DNA from: an uncultured Lachnospiraceae bacterium
Lineage (GTDB): Bacteria > Bacillota > Clostridia > Lachnospirales > Lachnospiraceae
Direction of reading: 5' to 3'
NCBI GenBank assembly: GCA_900539175.1
Contig: UQAW01000009.1
Coordinates: 13,249-77,248, forward strand
Length of the DNA stretch: 64,000 nt
This document shows positions 9,050-18,018 of the stretch, piece by piece. The notes under the pieces are model-generated. The model was given only the letters and a program-made list of their open reading frames with translations. It had not been told where the DNA came from and did no database searches. Each line of letters opens with the position of its first letter. Positions within the stretch are counted from its first letter, which is position 1. The translations under genes and the position numbers were made by a program.

Positions 9050-10828
9050 ATGGATATAGCCGTATTAGTTAAACAGGTACCCAAAAATACATGTGCACAT
9101 ATGAATTCAGATCATACAGTTAATCGAACAGGAATGGGAGTTATTAATCCTAATGATTTGAATGCACTGGAAGTGGCATTGCGATTAAAGAAACAGACAA
9201 ATTGCAAAGTGACTGCGATTACCATGGGCAATGCTTCGGCAAAAAGTGTGCTGAAAAAGGCTTTTGCATTGGGAGTAGACCAAGCGGTTTTGGTAACAGA
9301 TAATGATTTTATTGGATCAGATACTTATGCAACTTCTGTGGTTCTGTTAAGGACATTAGAGTATCTAGGAGGGTATGAATTAATTCTATGTGGCAAACAA
9401 ACGATGGATGGTGCGACAGCGCAGGTTCCGGCAGAAATAGCTGGATTACTAAATGTTAATTATGCGACAGGTGTAATGAAATGTTCTTTTGAAGGTAATG
9501 TCTTGCAATGTGAACGTAATATGGAATCTGGTGCTAAAGTGGAATGCTTAACGCTGCCTGCAGTTGTTTCGGTTAGTAAAGATGCAAATGTACCAAGATT
9601 GCCTACACCAGATGGAATCTTACAAGCAAATAGTAAAGATATACGAGTGTTGACAAATAATGAGTTGAAATTAAATACGTGTTTATGTGGAAAAAATGGT
9701 TCGTTGACGTATGTTAAAAAATGTATATCCATTCAAAATAATCAGGAACGAAAGAACGAATATATTGGACTGAATAAGTTCAAAGAATTGTATGGCATTT
9801 TGACGGAACAAAATGGTAGTTCTTCTAAAGGTAGCAGTGTTTTGCATGATATAAGAAATATGGTTAAGTCAGACAAAAGAACGGTTATGGTATTTTGTGA
9901 ATTTTCAGGCGCAATGTTGAAAACTGAAAGTATTGAAGTTCTTAATCAGGCTTGTGAGTTGGCATTAAAATTAGGTGCAAATGTTTCTGCTATTACGATT
10001 AATGCATTTAATAATTGCTCTGAAATGTTATCAAACTATGGAGTAGTAAGAAATTATGCTTTGAATATAAAGGATATGTATGCACTTCCAGAAAGAGTTC
10101 TTTCTGAAAAAGTCTTGAAAACTGTAGAAAAAGAAAATCCACAAATTCTGTTATTTTCAGGAACAATTTTAGGGAGAGGGATTGCTCCATACATTGCAGC
10201 CAGATTGCATTCAGGACTTACTGCTGATTGTACAAAATTAGATATTCAAGAGGATGATGAGGCTTTAATTCAAACGCGGCCGGCATTTGGAGGAAAACTT
10301 TATGCTGTTATTCTTTCTAAAGATTGTAGCATTCAAATGGCAACAATAAAGCCTAATTTATTCCTGAAAGAATATCAAATTATCGGAATTCAAACAGAGC
10401 TGATAGAAGATGAAGATGGGTATGCAGATATGGAGTGTAGCACATTTTCATTTTTAAGCGATTCCTATATTTCGTTTGATGAGGATGTAATTATAGGAAT
10501 CGGCAATGGAATTGGAAGTAAACAAAATTGTCAAGTTGTGAAGCAATATTGTGAAAAAAGAGGATTTGGTTTTTGTGCTACCCGGGAAGTTGTTGATAAG
10601 GGCTGGGTAGAACATAAATATCAAGTAGGTTTAACCGGTGCAATTATCGCACCCAAATTATATATTGCATTGGGCATTTCTGGTGCTGCCGAACACATAG
10701 TTGGTATACAAAGGAGTGAAATAATCGTATCTGTAAATTCAAAAATGAATGAATCCATATTTGGGAGTTCGGATTATTGCATTGTGTCAGATGTAAATGA
10801 ATTTATAGACGCTTTTATGAATAAATAA
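9050..10828 (+). CDS. Electron transfer flavoprotein, beta and alpha subunits fused (FixA-FixB-like)
   Basis: The 592-residue protein starts with the ETF-beta domain (MDIAVLVKQVP; GVINPNDLNALEVAL; GKQTMDGATAQVPAEIAG), residues 1 to about 255. An ETF-alpha domain follows from about residue 280, with FSGTILGRGIAPYIAARL, RPAFGGK and the FAD-binding tail TGAIIAPKLYIALGISGAAEHIVGI. FixAB-type ETFs bifurcate electrons and feed low-potential electrons to ferredoxin for nitrogenase. A single-chain beta-alpha fusion is unusual, as the subunits are normally separate genes. No FixC or FixX partner is visible here. Electron supply to the nitrogenase-like enzyme is the natural inference. Confidence 0.85.
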   Translation: MDIAVLVKQVPKNTCAHMNSDHTVNRTGMGVINPNDLNALEVALRLKKQTNCKVTAITMGNASAKSVLKKAFALGVDQAVLVTDNDFIGSDTYATSVVLLRTLEYLGGYELILCGKQTMDGATAQVPAEIAGLLNVNYATGVMKCSFEGNVLQCERNMESGAKVECLTLPAVVSVSKDANVPRLPTPDGILQANSKDIRVLTNNELKLNTCLCGKNGSLTYVKKCISIQNNQERKNEYIGLNKFKELYGILTEQNGSSSKGSSVLHDIRNMVKSDKRTVMVFCEFSGAMLKTESIEVLNQACELALKLGANVSAITINAFNNCSEMLSNYGVVRNYALNIKDMYALPERVLSEKVLKTVEKENPQILLFSGTILGRGIAPYIAARLHSGLTADCTKLDIQEDDEALIQTRPAFGGKLYAVILSKDCSIQMATIKPNLFLKEYQIIGIQTELIEDEDGYADMECSTFSFLSDSYISFDEDVIIGIGNGIGSKQNCQVVKQYCEKRGFGFCATREVVDKGWVEHKYQVGLTGAIIAPKLYIALGISGAAEHIVGIQRSEIIVSVNSKMNESIFGSSDYCIVSDVNEFIDAFMNK

Positions 10829-10853
10829 ATATTAAAAAGGTTGGTGTATTATA

Positions 10854-11357
10854 ATGATGAATAATTACGAAAAGGTGAAAAGTATAATTCAGAATAACAA
10901 ATTTTTACATTTAGCAACAAGTGATGCGGAGGGAAATGTTTGGGCAGCGCCACTCACGTTTGCATTTGATGATGAATACAGAATGTATTTTCATTCAGCT
11001 GTTGATAGTACCCATATTGAAAATATCAAAGAAAATCCTGTTGTAAGTTTTTCAATCTGTGATTCTGAGCAGAACTTAATGGAAATAGATGGAATACAGG
11101 GAAAAGGTATTGTTGGTCAGGTTGATGCTGAGGATCTTGAAAGAGTACATGCTTTATTCTTTAAAAGACAGATGCCAAATGATGAAATTAGAAGTAAGAT
11201 GGCACCGCCAGCAGCAGTATTTCAGTCAGAAGAATTTCCTCAGCTACGTTTCTTCTGTATGATACCAACTGAGATGTATAAAAAGAATATGGAAATTATG
11301 GGGATTTGCAGACGAGTTCAAATTGATATTGAGGAATTAAAGAAGATAAATGGATAA
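10854..11357 (+). CDS. Pyridoxamine 5'-phosphate oxidase-like flavin-binding protein
   Basis: The protein has 167 residues. The split beta-barrel pattern is visible: a NNKFLHLATSDAEGNVWAAP start (about residues 15-35), FAFDDEYRMYFHSAVDSTHIENIKENP and a later KRQMPNDEIR segment. Members bind FMN, F420 or haem and act as small oxidoreductases or detoxifying proteins. It follows the ETF gene by 25 bases and overlaps the homocitrate synthase gene by 8 bases, so translation is coupled. The role in the cluster is unknown; flavin-dependent redox chemistry is likely. Confidence 0.7.
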   Translation: MMNNYEKVKSIIQNNKFLHLATSDAEGNVWAAPLTFAFDDEYRMYFHSAVDSTHIENIKENPVVSFSICDSEQNLMEIDGIQGKGIVGQVDAEDLERVHALFFKRQMPNDEIRSKMAPPAAVFQSEEFPQLRFFCMIPTEMYKKNMEIMGICRRVQIDIEELKKING

Positions 11358-12489
11358 TTTAAATTTTTTCTTTTGTGATACTACATTAAGAGATGGTGAG
11401 CAAGTTACAGGTGTACAATATACAGTTGAACAAAAATTAAAAATTGCAATGCTTCTTGAAAAATTGGGCATTGAGTCTATTGATGCCGGTTTTGCAGCTA
11501 CTTCTATAGAAGAACGTAATTCTATAAGAGAAATTAGTGAAGCTGGATTGAATATGAGAATAATGAGCATGTGCCGAGTAGTGCGAGAAGATATTGATTA
11601 TGCACTATCCTGTAAAGTGAATGGTGTGATCTTATTCATTCCCGGTTCAGATATTCACATTAAGGCAAAATTTGGTTCAGATATAAAAAGAGAGAGAGAC
11701 AAATTAATTCAAAAAGCAATTGATTCTATTAAATACGCAAAAGATAGGGGTTTGCAGGTTGAATTTGGTGTAGAAGATTCCTCACGAACAGATTTTGATG
11801 TTCTTCTGGAAATTTTGTCAAAAGCAGAAGAGGCAGGTGCTGATTGGCTTGGAACAACGGATACCGTGGGATATTTGACCCCGGAACGAACTTATGAGTT
11901 TATTAAAAAGTTAGTAGACAATCTAAATAGGCCAGTAGGCGTACATTGCCATAATGATTTTGGTCTTGCTACGGCAAATACAGTGGCAGGATTATTGGCA
12001 GGGGCAGGTTATGCTTCACCAACCGTGAATGGGATGGGCGAGCGTGCAGGTAATGCTTCATTAGAAGAAGTCATTATGACTTTGAAGGTATTGTATAATC
12101 AAGATCTGAAATATGACTGTAAAATATTAAGCGAACTAAGTAGTATTGTTGAGAAATTTTCAGGTGTAAATATGGATATTTTGAAGCCCATTGTAGGAAA
12201 AAATGCATATTCACATGAATCTGGTATTCATGTGGATGGCATGCTTAAGGATACAAATACCTATGAAGTGTTTAAACCAGAACAAGTTGGGAGAAAAAGG
12301 GAATATATTTTGGGGAAACATGCAGGTAAGAGTGTGATACAATATATTCTTTTAAAACATGGATATGAGGTGGACAAACAGCAAGCTGCTGATTTTTGGC
12401 ATCATGTAAAAGCAAATGAAGTAATGGGAACCAGATACACAGAAGAAATTGTTGTCGAACAGTTTAAGAAATATAGGAAGTATAAGTAA
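11350..12489 (+). CDS. nifV: Homocitrate synthase-like (NifV/AksA family)
   Basis: The 379-residue DRE-TIM metallolyase has DTTLRDGEQ at residues 10-18, a catalytic helix with GIESIDAGF, the metal site HCHNDFGLATANT (about residue 200), GMGERAGNASLEEV and the C-terminal HESGIHVDGM with GKHAGKS. Length and the lack of a LeuA regulatory domain fit NifV/AksA rather than 2-isopropylmalate synthase. NifV makes R-homocitrate, the organic ligand of FeMo-co; AksA starts 2-oxoacid elongation. The NifB-like gene favours the NifV role, while the LeuC/LeuD pair downstream favours a chain-elongation role. Citramalate or re-citrate synthase activity cannot be excluded by eye. Confidence 0.8.
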   Translation: MDNLNFFFCDTTLRDGEQVTGVQYTVEQKLKIAMLLEKLGIESIDAGFAATSIEERNSIREISEAGLNMRIMSMCRVVREDIDYALSCKVNGVILFIPGSDIHIKAKFGSDIKRERDKLIQKAIDSIKYAKDRGLQVEFGVEDSSRTDFDVLLEILSKAEEAGADWLGTTDTVGYLTPERTYEFIKKLVDNLNRPVGVHCHNDFGLATANTVAGLLAGAGYASPTVNGMGERAGNASLEEVIMTLKVLYNQDLKYDCKILSELSSIVEKFSGVNMDILKPIVGKNAYSHESGIHVDGMLKDTNTYEVFKPEQVGRKREYILGKHAGKSVIQYILLKHGYEVDKQQAADFWHHVKANEVMGTRYTEEIVVEQFKKYRKYK

Positions 12490-12842
12490 TGATGGTAGAA
12501 CATTGGACAAAATCAAGAAATGAATTGCTTGGTGATAACGCAGATATGGAGCTTATATCATCAGATAACATGACAGTTTGTAAATTTAATATAAAAAATC
12601 CTGTTGAACTGGGGTGTCATGTACATGAACATGAACAAATCACTATAGTATCTGGTGGTGAGATGATAATTGAATATAATGGGATAGCGAAGGAGATGCG
12701 AGCAGGAGATGTCTGCATAATTCCAGGTAATGTACCACATAAAGCAAGTATCACAAAAGCACCATTTCAGTCCTTCGATATTTTTACCCCTGCACGGAAA
12801 GATTTTATAGGCAACATGGTATCTAATGAGGGTAAGAGTTAG
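12489..12842 (+). CDS. Single-domain cupin protein
   Basis: The 117-residue protein has cupin motif 1 GCHVHEHEQITIVSGG (around residue 42), with the metal ligands HxH and a following glutamine, and motif 2 PGNVPHKA near residue 83. Its start ATG overlaps the TAA of the homocitrate synthase gene by one base, so the two are translationally coupled. Such small cupins bind Fe, Mn or Ni and act as dioxygenases, isomerases or ligand-binding proteins. Tight coupling to nifV-like and leuC-like genes suggests it handles a tricarboxylate or 2-oxoacid, or a metal-ligand complex; this is inference. Confidence 0.75.
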   Translation: MMVEHWTKSRNELLGDNADMELISSDNMTVCKFNIKNPVELGCHVHEHEQITIVSGGEMIIEYNGIAKEMRAGDVCIIPGNVPHKASITKAPFQSFDIFTPARKDFIGNMVSNEGKS

Positions 12843-12850
12843 GAAGAAAT

Positions 12851-14101
12851 ATGAAGCAGACTTTGATTGAAAAAATTATTTCACATAAGGTTGGCAAGAC
12901 TGTGCATAGTGGTGATATCGAATTTGTGCCAGTTGATTTGGTTATGGGCACCGATGGAACAACACCATTAGCGCTTAAGATATTTGAGGACTATCATATT
13001 AAGCGTGTTGCAATTCCGGAGAAGATAATTTTTGTCAATGATCATTTTTCTCCCCCCACTAATATTAGTACTGCAAATTTATCATTGCAGATGGAACAGT
13101 TTGCAAACAAATATGGCATACGAAATTATAAGGTAGGAAGGGGGGGGATTTGTCATGTGCTGCTACCAGAATTAAATATAATAAAACCGTACGATATTAT
13201 AGTTGGTGCTGATTCTCATACATGTACATATGGCGGATTGTCAGCATTTTCTACGGGTATTGGTTCAACTGATATGGCATGCGCTATGGCAACTGGAAAG
13301 ATTTGGATGCGCATACCAGAAACAATAAAGATTATTATCACAGGCAACTTTAAGTATAATGTCGGACCCAAAGATTTAGTTTTACACATCGTTAAATTAT
13401 TGGGTGTAGACGGGGCTACATATAAAATAGTAGAGTTTCATGGCGATGCATTGAAGCATTTGGACATGTCGGGGAGAATGACAATTTGCAATATGATTGT
13501 TGAATGTGGTGCCAAAGCAGGAATTATCAATGTTGATAGTGTTGCGGAAGAGTATTTTCAAGATTGTGGAATCGTGGATATTCAAGTCATGTATCCAGAT
13601 GGGGGCGCTCATTATAATAAAACATATGAAATTAATATCAGCAGTTTAGAGCCACAAATTGCTTGTCCGTATACACCGGCAAATGTTGTAGATGCAAAAA
13701 AACTAATTGGGACAAAGATAAATCAGGTGGTGTTGGGTTCTTGCACAAATGGTAGAATAGAAGATTTCAGAGTGGCTCATAAGTATATTAAAAATCGAAC
13801 TGTGCATGAAGATGTGAAACTAATTATTATTCCTGGATCGCAAAAGGTGCTGTATCAGATGGAGGAAGAAGGATTGTTAATTGATTTTATTAAAAGTAAT
13901 GCTGTAATTGCACCTCCTTCCTGCGGTCCGTGTATGGGAGGGCATATGGGAGTATTAGGCGAAGGCGAGGTTGGATTATATACTACAAATCGTAATTTTT
14001 ATGGTAGAAATGGTGCTCCGTCTTCAAAGGTGTATTTATCTAATCCTATGATTGCCGCCTATTCGGCTGTTGAGGGAAGCATTCAGGTACCGGACTTTTA
14101 G
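12851..14101 (+). CDS. Homoaconitase/3-isopropylmalate dehydratase large subunit
   Basis: The 416-residue protein has the length of the archaeal-type split large subunit (LeuC/AksD). GADSHTCTYGGL is near residue 121, and the cysteine ligands of the [4Fe-4S] cluster are in LGSCTNGR (about 298) and PPSCGPCMGG (about 358). The enzyme moves a hydroxyl group through a cis-aconitate-type intermediate. After a homocitrate synthase gene it would turn homocitrate into homoisocitrate; 3-isopropylmalate is the alternative. No isopropylmalate or homoisocitrate dehydrogenase gene is present in the window, so neither leucine synthesis nor full chain elongation is complete here. Confidence 0.85.
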   Translation: MKQTLIEKIISHKVGKTVHSGDIEFVPVDLVMGTDGTTPLALKIFEDYHIKRVAIPEKIIFVNDHFSPPTNISTANLSLQMEQFANKYGIRNYKVGRGGICHVLLPELNIIKPYDIIVGADSHTCTYGGLSAFSTGIGSTDMACAMATGKIWMRIPETIKIIITGNFKYNVGPKDLVLHIVKLLGVDGATYKIVEFHGDALKHLDMSGRMTICNMIVECGAKAGIINVDSVAEEYFQDCGIVDIQVMYPDGGAHYNKTYEINISSLEPQIACPYTPANVVDAKKLIGTKINQVVLGSCTNGRIEDFRVAHKYIKNRTVHEDVKLIIIPGSQKVLYQMEEEGLLIDFIKSNAVIAPPSCGPCMGGHMGVLGEGEVGLYTTNRNFYGRNGAPSSKVYLSNPMIAAYSAVEGSIQVPDF

Positions 14102-14110
14102 GAGACATGT

Positions 14111-14605
14111 ATGAAAATAAAAGGCAAAGTGCATATGTTTGGTGACAATATTGACACAGATGTGATAATTCCGGCTCAATATTGTATTACAACAGACAGA
14201 AATTTATTGGCACGATATTGCATGAATGATATTAGAAATAATTTTTATAATTCTGTAGACAAGGGAGATATTCTTGTGGCAGGGGAAAATTTTGGCTGTG
14301 GTTCCTCCAGGGAAGCGGCTCCCATAGCAATATTGGGCTGTGGTATTTCTTGCATTGTAGCCAAGTCATTTTCACGGATTTTTTATCGAAATGCAGTGAA
14401 TTTGGGTTTATTGGTAGTAGAGAATCGTGATATACAGCAACAGGTAGTTGATGAAGATTTGCTAACCATTGATTTTGACACAAATGTTATCTATAAAGAT
14501 GGCATGGTTATAGCTCATATGGAAAAAAATAATTATCATATTATTACCGACATTGTCGAACAAAAGGGTTTGATAAACTATTTGATTTCCAAGAAATATA
14601 TTTGA
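14111..14605 (+). CDS. Homoaconitase/3-isopropylmalate dehydratase small subunit
   Basis: The 164-residue swivel-domain protein has GDNIDTDVIIPAQY at residues 11-24, GCGSSREAAP near 58 and AKSFSRIFYRNAVNLGL near 80. It partners the gene 9 bases upstream. In the archaeal enzymes the loop after the first motif (YLxx) sets substrate length. Here it reads YCIT, unlike the YLRT I recall for homoaconitase and the YLVY-type of isopropylmalate isomerase, so the substrate may differ from both. It is followed after 30 bases by the prephenate dehydratase-like gene. Confidence 0.85.
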   Translation: MKIKGKVHMFGDNIDTDVIIPAQYCITTDRNLLARYCMNDIRNNFYNSVDKGDILVAGENFGCGSSREAAPIAILGCGISCIVAKSFSRIFYRNAVNLGLLVVENRDIQQQVVDEDLLTIDFDTNVIYKDGMVIAHMEKNNYHIITDIVEQKGLINYLISKKYI

Positions 14606-14635
14606 CAAGATACGGCATGTGAAAGGGTAGATAGT

Positions 14636-15277
14636 ATGAAAGGAATGCTTAATTGTAATGACGAGATATGTCAATATTGCAGTGAAAAACGGAAAAAATT
14701 GTTTCATTATGTGAAGGGAAAAAAGATTAAGCTTGTAACAATGGGACCGAAAGGGACTACTAGCAGTATGGCAGCTGAGTATTTTAAAAAATATGCTTTG
14801 AATAATATGAATGCTGCAGATGTAGAGATTATGTTGTACGATACATTTGAAAGCGCATCTATAGAATTAAAAAAAGAAAATGCCGATTTTATTCTTTTAC
14901 CAAATGCATATGGTAAGATGACAAATTTTTACTGGGATATAACTTTAGAACTAATGTTTACATTTATTATTCAGACACCCGAATATGGAATTGCTACAAT
15001 AGACGTTGATAAAGTAAAGTTGAAAAATCATGTTACAATAGCAACTTGTAAGGCAGTAGAACATTTGGTTAGTGGAATGTGGTCTGCACTTGGGATGAAT
15101 GAAAAAGATTACACAATTGTGGAGGCATATTCCACAAAAAAATCCTTAATGCTATTAGAGGAAGGAAAGGTAGATTTTGCTTTGACCAATGATACAAGCC
15201 TTATTGGGAGTGATGCCTTTTTTATCACTGATACTATGCATACTGAAGTATTGTGGTCTGTATTTATGCAAAAATAG
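14636..15277 (+). CDS. Prephenate dehydratase-like domain protein
   Basis: The 213-residue protein has a short N-terminal cysteine-containing stretch (CNDEICQYC), then MGPKGTTSSMAAEYF at about residue 35. This resembles the GPxGTfs start of prephenate dehydratase and of the BacA/AerD prephenate decarboxylases. Two lobes of a periplasmic-binding-like fold are consistent with the rest. There is no ACT domain and no chorismate mutase. An aromatic-amino-acid role is not supported by neighbours. It could be a decarboxylase or dehydratase of a cluster intermediate, or a ligand-binding protein. Confidence 0.5.
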   Translation: MKGMLNCNDEICQYCSEKRKKLFHYVKGKKIKLVTMGPKGTTSSMAAEYFKKYALNNMNAADVEIMLYDTFESASIELKKENADFILLPNAYGKMTNFYWDITLELMFTFIIQTPEYGIATIDVDKVKLKNHVTIATCKAVEHLVSGMWSALGMNEKDYTIVEAYSTKKSLMLLEEGKVDFALTNDTSLIGSDAFFITDTMHTEVLWSVFMQK

Positions 15278-15413
15278 GTAGAAACAGGAAACTAAAATTT
15301 TGTTTATATACTTGATTTGTAAATATCAAGAGAAACGGTATAGTTTTAAAATGGTTTTGTGTGAAACATCAAAACATAAAGAACAGTGAACTTGTAACAA
15401 TTAATAAATATAT

Positions 15414-16085
15414 ATGAGGATGATATTTTTAATGGAGGGTGGAAGAGTCATAAGGAATAAGAAAACTTTTATTTCAAACATCATTTTTTGGGGTTCCATA
15501 TGGGGAATTATGGAGGCAACATTAGGTTATTTACTCCATTGGCTGCCTCAACTTATTTCGGGAAATATTATGTTTCCTATTGGGGCGGCTATTCTATTGC
15601 TTGCATATAAAGTAAATAGCAGCCGTCTGACAGTTATGGGAGTAGGTTTAGTCGCAACATTAATTAAAGCAATAAATTTATGCATGCCCAATATTTCTAT
15701 GTTCAAAGTTTTAAATCCGATGATTTCAATGCTTATTCAGACGCTTCTTTTTGTCATAATCGTACCTTTGATAATAGATAAAAGATCATATTATAGAAGT
15801 TTTTTTGTTATATTTGCGAGTATTTTATGGCGAGGTGCATATGTACTTATCATGGCAATTCAGTATTTAGATAGTGGTTATATACAAACATATTTAAATA
15901 CATATGAGAAGGCGTTAAAGTTTATTGTGATAAATGGAATGCTGAGTGGAATTTTTGCCAGCGCACTTATAGCTATTGTAAGCTATGTAAGCAAACGCAT
16001 TTCAAGCAGTTATAATTATAAAATTAGTCCTTTGTTTTCTACAGCAGTTATGGCGCTCGCAGCAGTTCTTACTGTTATCAGTTGA
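15414..16085 (+). CDS. Multi-spanning membrane protein, ECF-S-like, unknown
   Basis: The 223-residue hydrophobic protein has about six predicted membrane segments, for example WGIMEATLGYLLHWLPQL, AAILLLAYKV, TLLFVIIVPLII and a C-terminal ALAAVLTVIS. I do not recognise a precise family. Size and segment layout resemble substrate-binding S components of energy-coupling-factor transporters. It comes before mobA and mobB, so uptake of molybdate or of a cofactor precursor is a possible role, only inferred. ATG 15414 or 15432 may be the start. A gap of 136 bases precedes it, without a clear terminator. Confidence 0.5.
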   Translation: MRMIFLMEGGRVIRNKKTFISNIIFWGSIWGIMEATLGYLLHWLPQLISGNIMFPIGAAILLLAYKVNSSRLTVMGVGLVATLIKAINLCMPNISMFKVLNPMISMLIQTLLFVIIVPLIIDKRSYYRSFFVIFASILWRGAYVLIMAIQYLDSGYIQTYLNTYEKALKFIVINGMLSGIFASALIAIVSYVSKRISSSYNYKISPLFSTAVMALAAVLTVIS

Positions 16086-16176
16086 TTAGTTTAGAGGAAA
16101 AATCAGCAGAATTAGTCTTTGCAAGAAATGATTTCATTGCCAATAGTTTGAAATAGAAAAGGATAGGTGAAGTCAT

Positions 16177-16770
16177 GTGATAAAAATTAAAAGTGCAATT
16201 ATCTTATGTGGTGGTAAAAGTACAAGGATGGGATTCGATAAACAAAAAATAAGAATAAATGATCAGCTAATTGTCCTACATATAGCAAATCAGCTTGCAC
16301 TTCTGGTTGACGAGATTATTATTGTCACAAACAATCCGGAACTATACTATGGTTCAGGTTACAAAGTTGTGGAGGATGTCATAAAAGATTGTGGACCCAT
16401 GGCCGGAGTTTATTCTGGATTACTTAATTCTATCAACGAATATTCTTATGTTGTGGCAGGGGATATGCCGTTTGTTAATCACGAATATATGAAGTACCTT
16501 GATAAAATGATTTATATTCTGAAAGAAAACCCGGATACTTTGGCAATAAAGAGAGAAAGAAGAATTGAGCCCTTCCATGCAGTATATTCAAAAAAGCTGT
16601 GTCCAATACTATATGAACACTTAGTGAGCGGAAATCATAAATTATCCAGGCTCATTGCAAGTGTTAATACAAGATATGTGGATGAAAAGGAAGTTTCGAG
16701 ATATGACTTGGAAGGTAAGATGTTTACGAACCTAAATACATTAAGTGATATCAGATGTCATAATCTATGA
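16177..16770 (+). CDS. mobA: Molybdenum cofactor guanylyltransferase MobA
   Basis: The 197-residue nucleotidyltransferase has AIILCGGKSTRMGFDKQKI at residues 6-24 (GTP-binding loop with the catalytic lysine) and VAGDMPFVNHEYM near 93 (metal-binding aspartate). MobA joins GMP to Mo-molybdopterin, giving the bis-MGD cofactor of DMSO reductase-family enzymes. It starts with GTG 16177 behind AAAGGATAGG. The clear client is the molybdopterin oxidoreductase at 19508. It is followed after 12 bases by mobB. Confidence 0.88.
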   Translation: MIKIKSAIILCGGKSTRMGFDKQKIRINDQLIVLHIANQLALLVDEIIIVTNNPELYYGSGYKVVEDVIKDCGPMAGVYSGLLNSINEYSYVVAGDMPFVNHEYMKYLDKMIYILKENPDTLAIKRERRIEPFHAVYSKKLCPILYEHLVSGNHKLSRLIASVNTRYVDEKEVSRYDLEGKMFTNLNTLSDIRCHNL

Positions 16771-16782
16771 AGGAGACAGGAT

Positions 16783-17283
16783 ATGAATATTATTTCTGTT
16801 GTGGGATACTCAAACTCAGGAAAAACTACGCTTATTGAATTTCTAATCCATGCATTGAAGAGCAGAGGTCATCGTGTAGGAACAATAAAGAAAATTCATT
16901 GTGAAAACTACGAAATTGACAAGGAGGGGAAGGACACCTATAGACATAAAGTAGCTGGAGCTGACATTGTAACAGGTTATAGTCCGAATTCAACAGACAT
17001 TATGATTCAGAATCAAATTGACTTATGTAAACTTATAGAAATATATGATGTTGATTATTTATTGTTAGAAGGTCCGTTTGAACTTAATTTCCCAAGAATA
17101 GTTACTGCAGCGGCGTGTAAAGATATAGAACCGTTCCTGAATAATGAAATTTTATTTATATCAGGTGTAATATCTGAAAGTATGGATCATTACAAGAATT
17201 ATAGAATTCTAAATCCTATTCGGGATATTAAGCAAATGATTGAGGTGATTGAGAGCATGCAAAGTGATCATATGACGGTATAA
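16783..17283 (+). CDS. mobB: Molybdopterin-guanine dinucleotide biosynthesis adaptor MobB
   Basis: The 166-residue P-loop GTPase has VGYSNSGKTTLIEFL at residues 6-20, TIKKIHCENYEIDKEGKDTYRHKVAGAD in the middle, and LLLEGPFE. MobB binds GTP and MobA and aids MGD synthesis. The length is typical. It lies between mobA and a kinase-like gene in one run, which makes a local molybdenum cofactor maturation set. No moaA, moeA or modABC genes are seen in the window. Confidence 0.88.
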   Translation: MNIISVVGYSNSGKTTLIEFLIHALKSRGHRVGTIKKIHCENYEIDKEGKDTYRHKVAGADIVTGYSPNSTDIMIQNQIDLCKLIEIYDVDYLLLEGPFELNFPRIVTAAACKDIEPFLNNEILFISGVISESMDHYKNYRILNPIRDIKQMIEVIESMQSDHMTV

Positions 17284-17328
17284 TGTTACAGTATTTGAAT
17301 ATATTATTTCAGCGAGCTAAAGAAGACT

Positions 17329-18018
17329 ATGATTATTGATCCGGATGGCATTAAAGAAGTATGTTATGTAAAAGAATTTATATCTAAGAGAAATAATGTT
17401 TCCTTGTATGAACTTACTGATAAAGAGAAAAAAAAGCAACATGTTGTCATCAAGAAATTTGAAAATGAAGATGCATATAAAAATGAATTAAGTATATATC
17501 AGCGCTTAAGTGGTCATTATGATGAAGCTGAACTATTGCTTAATTTTCCGAAATTATTAGGCTATGATGATAGTAAGTTATTGTTGGCTTTAAGTTATAT
17601 AAAGGGAGATAATGTTCTGGAATTACTTGAATATTATGAACGTATAAATTTTATTGAGCAGTCTAGTCAGATATTAATTGAGGTGCTTGAATGGTTAAAT
17701 CAATTTTATACTGCTATTGGAATAACTGGGGATGAAGTATTTGGAGATGTAAATTTGCGTAATTTCATAATTACAGATGATGGAGTGTTTGGGGTGGATT
17801 TTGAAAACGTTAAGTCAGGAGAGAGAAAGTCAGAGATAATGGAAGTTCTTGCTTTTTATATGCTTTATGACCCTATAAAGAGTGATGTCAAAAAATCAGT
17901 AGTGGGTTTAGTGCGAAAAAAATATTTAGAGCACAAAATGCAAAACCAGGACATTGGGAAATTCTCAACTTTATTGGGAGAGGAAATAAAACGAATTCAG
18001 ATGAGACGCAATTGTTGA
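17329..18018 (+). CDS. Small protein-kinase-fold protein (Bud32/APH-like)
   Basis: The 229-residue protein has a kinase-like N-lobe with HVVIKKFENEDAYKNEL (lysine near 43), a catalytic-loop-like GDVNLRNFII near residue 142 and the metal-binding GVDFENVKSGE near 158. This pattern is closest to Bud32/RIO and aminoglycoside phosphotransferase-like kinases, with GDxNxxN in place of HGDxNxxN. It probably phosphorylates a small molecule or protein. It follows mobB by 45 bases. Similar kinases sit near molybdenum cofactor genes in clostridia as far as I recall, but the role is unknown. Confidence 0.65.
   Translation: MIIDPDGIKEVCYVKEFISKRNNVSLYELTDKEKKKQHVVIKKFENEDAYKNELSIYQRLSGHYDEAELLLNFPKLLGYDDSKLLLALSYIKGDNVLELLEYYERINFIEQSSQILIEVLEWLNQFYTAIGITGDEVFGDVNLRNFIITDDGVFGVDFENVKSGERKSEIMEVLAFYMLYDPIKSDVKKSVVGLVRKKYLEHKMQNQDIGKFSTLLGEEIKRIQMRRNC

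Noticed and set aside
1..15277. Calling the cluster a nitrogen-fixation (nif) operon
   Set aside because: Only one component-1-type protein, NifB and NifV homologues are visible; NifH, NifD and NifE are not in the window, and nitrogenase-like enzymes with other substrates exist.
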